The notes beneath the pieces were generated by a model. That model made no database searches. It was given only the letters and a program-made list of their open reading frames with translations, and was not told the origin of the DNA. DNA of 64,000 bases from Chaetorhynchus papuensis (Eukaryota; Chordata; Aves; Passeriformes; Rhipiduridae): contig VWYX01000086.1 in the NCBI GenBank assembly GCA_013396525.1, forward strand, positions 186,001 through 250,000, written 5' to 3'. Positions 63,869 to 64,000 of this stretch are shown here, piece by piece. A program made the position numbers and the translations under genes. The number at the start of each line of letters is the position of its first letter. Position 1 is the first letter of the stretch.

Positions 63869-64000
63869 TCTATTCTCAATGTCTTACAGTAATTTACTTT
63901 CCCTAAGCTTTGTGGACCATAAGTGCCCCTATAATCCCCAAGTTCTCTTTGCTTCCCAGGACTATAAATTTGCCTTACAGAAATCACAGCATTGGCTTTC

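Noticed and set aside
1..64000. tRNA, rRNA or snRNA genes
   Set aside because: A read for tRNA B-box-like GTTCGAATCC and similar anchors found none. A covariance-model scan was not possible here, so small or diverged RNAs could be missed.

Overview
The window looks like non-coding DNA from a large eukaryotic, probably vertebrate, genome, and a bird is my best guess. There are no operons and no long dense open frames. The background is AT-rich (for example 19 G+C in 60 bases at 24961-25020), interrupted by short GC-richer patches a few hundred bases long. CpG is scarce outside a few patches. Homopolymer A/T tracts, microsatellites and G/T-rich low-complexity tracts are frequent, and one fragment resembles an old CR1-type LINE end. 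No Alu-like SINE or intact transposon was seen. The avian assignment is an inference from texture, not from a recognised gene.

I found no protein-coding gene, tRNA, rRNA or CRISPR array that I can name. The longest open frames fall in T-rich, GC-rich or simple-repeat DNA where stop codons are rare by composition. The best exception is a minus-strand open frame at 33871-34345 whose translation reads like real protein but which I do not recognise. It could be an exon, a retrocopy, or chance. A weaker pair of overlapping minus-strand frames lies at 27354-27753.

Layout: 1-7150 is AT-rich DNA with GC patches at about 920-1440, 2700-3300 and 4700-5060 and a 27-bp tandem duplication at 3876. 7170-7340 holds the CR1-like fragment. 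7341-15340 is AT-rich with a stem-loop at 10702 and a purine-rich block at 12361. 15366-17090 has a C-rich tract and a G/T-rich tract. 17100-30540 is AT-rich with GC patches near 19800, 22840 and 24000, and a block near 24775-25330 that has the look of a conserved non-coding element. 30547-30639 is a TAA array with a central interruption. 31712-33120 goes from a GC patch to an exact 73-bp tandem duplication carrying two G-quadruplex motifs. 33583-34345 holds a pyrimidine tract and the unrecognised frame. 34346-55740 is AT-rich with GC patches near 36780, 39565, 41790, 45750, 47940 and 51775. 55741-56520 is the most CpG-rich part of the window. The rest is AT-rich, with another candidate conserved block at 56990-58160.

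No set of genes working together is visible. The sequence best fits a gene desert or a very large intron. Claims of conservation are hypotheses that need a multi-species alignment. I see no convincing evidence for a previously undescribed biological system here.
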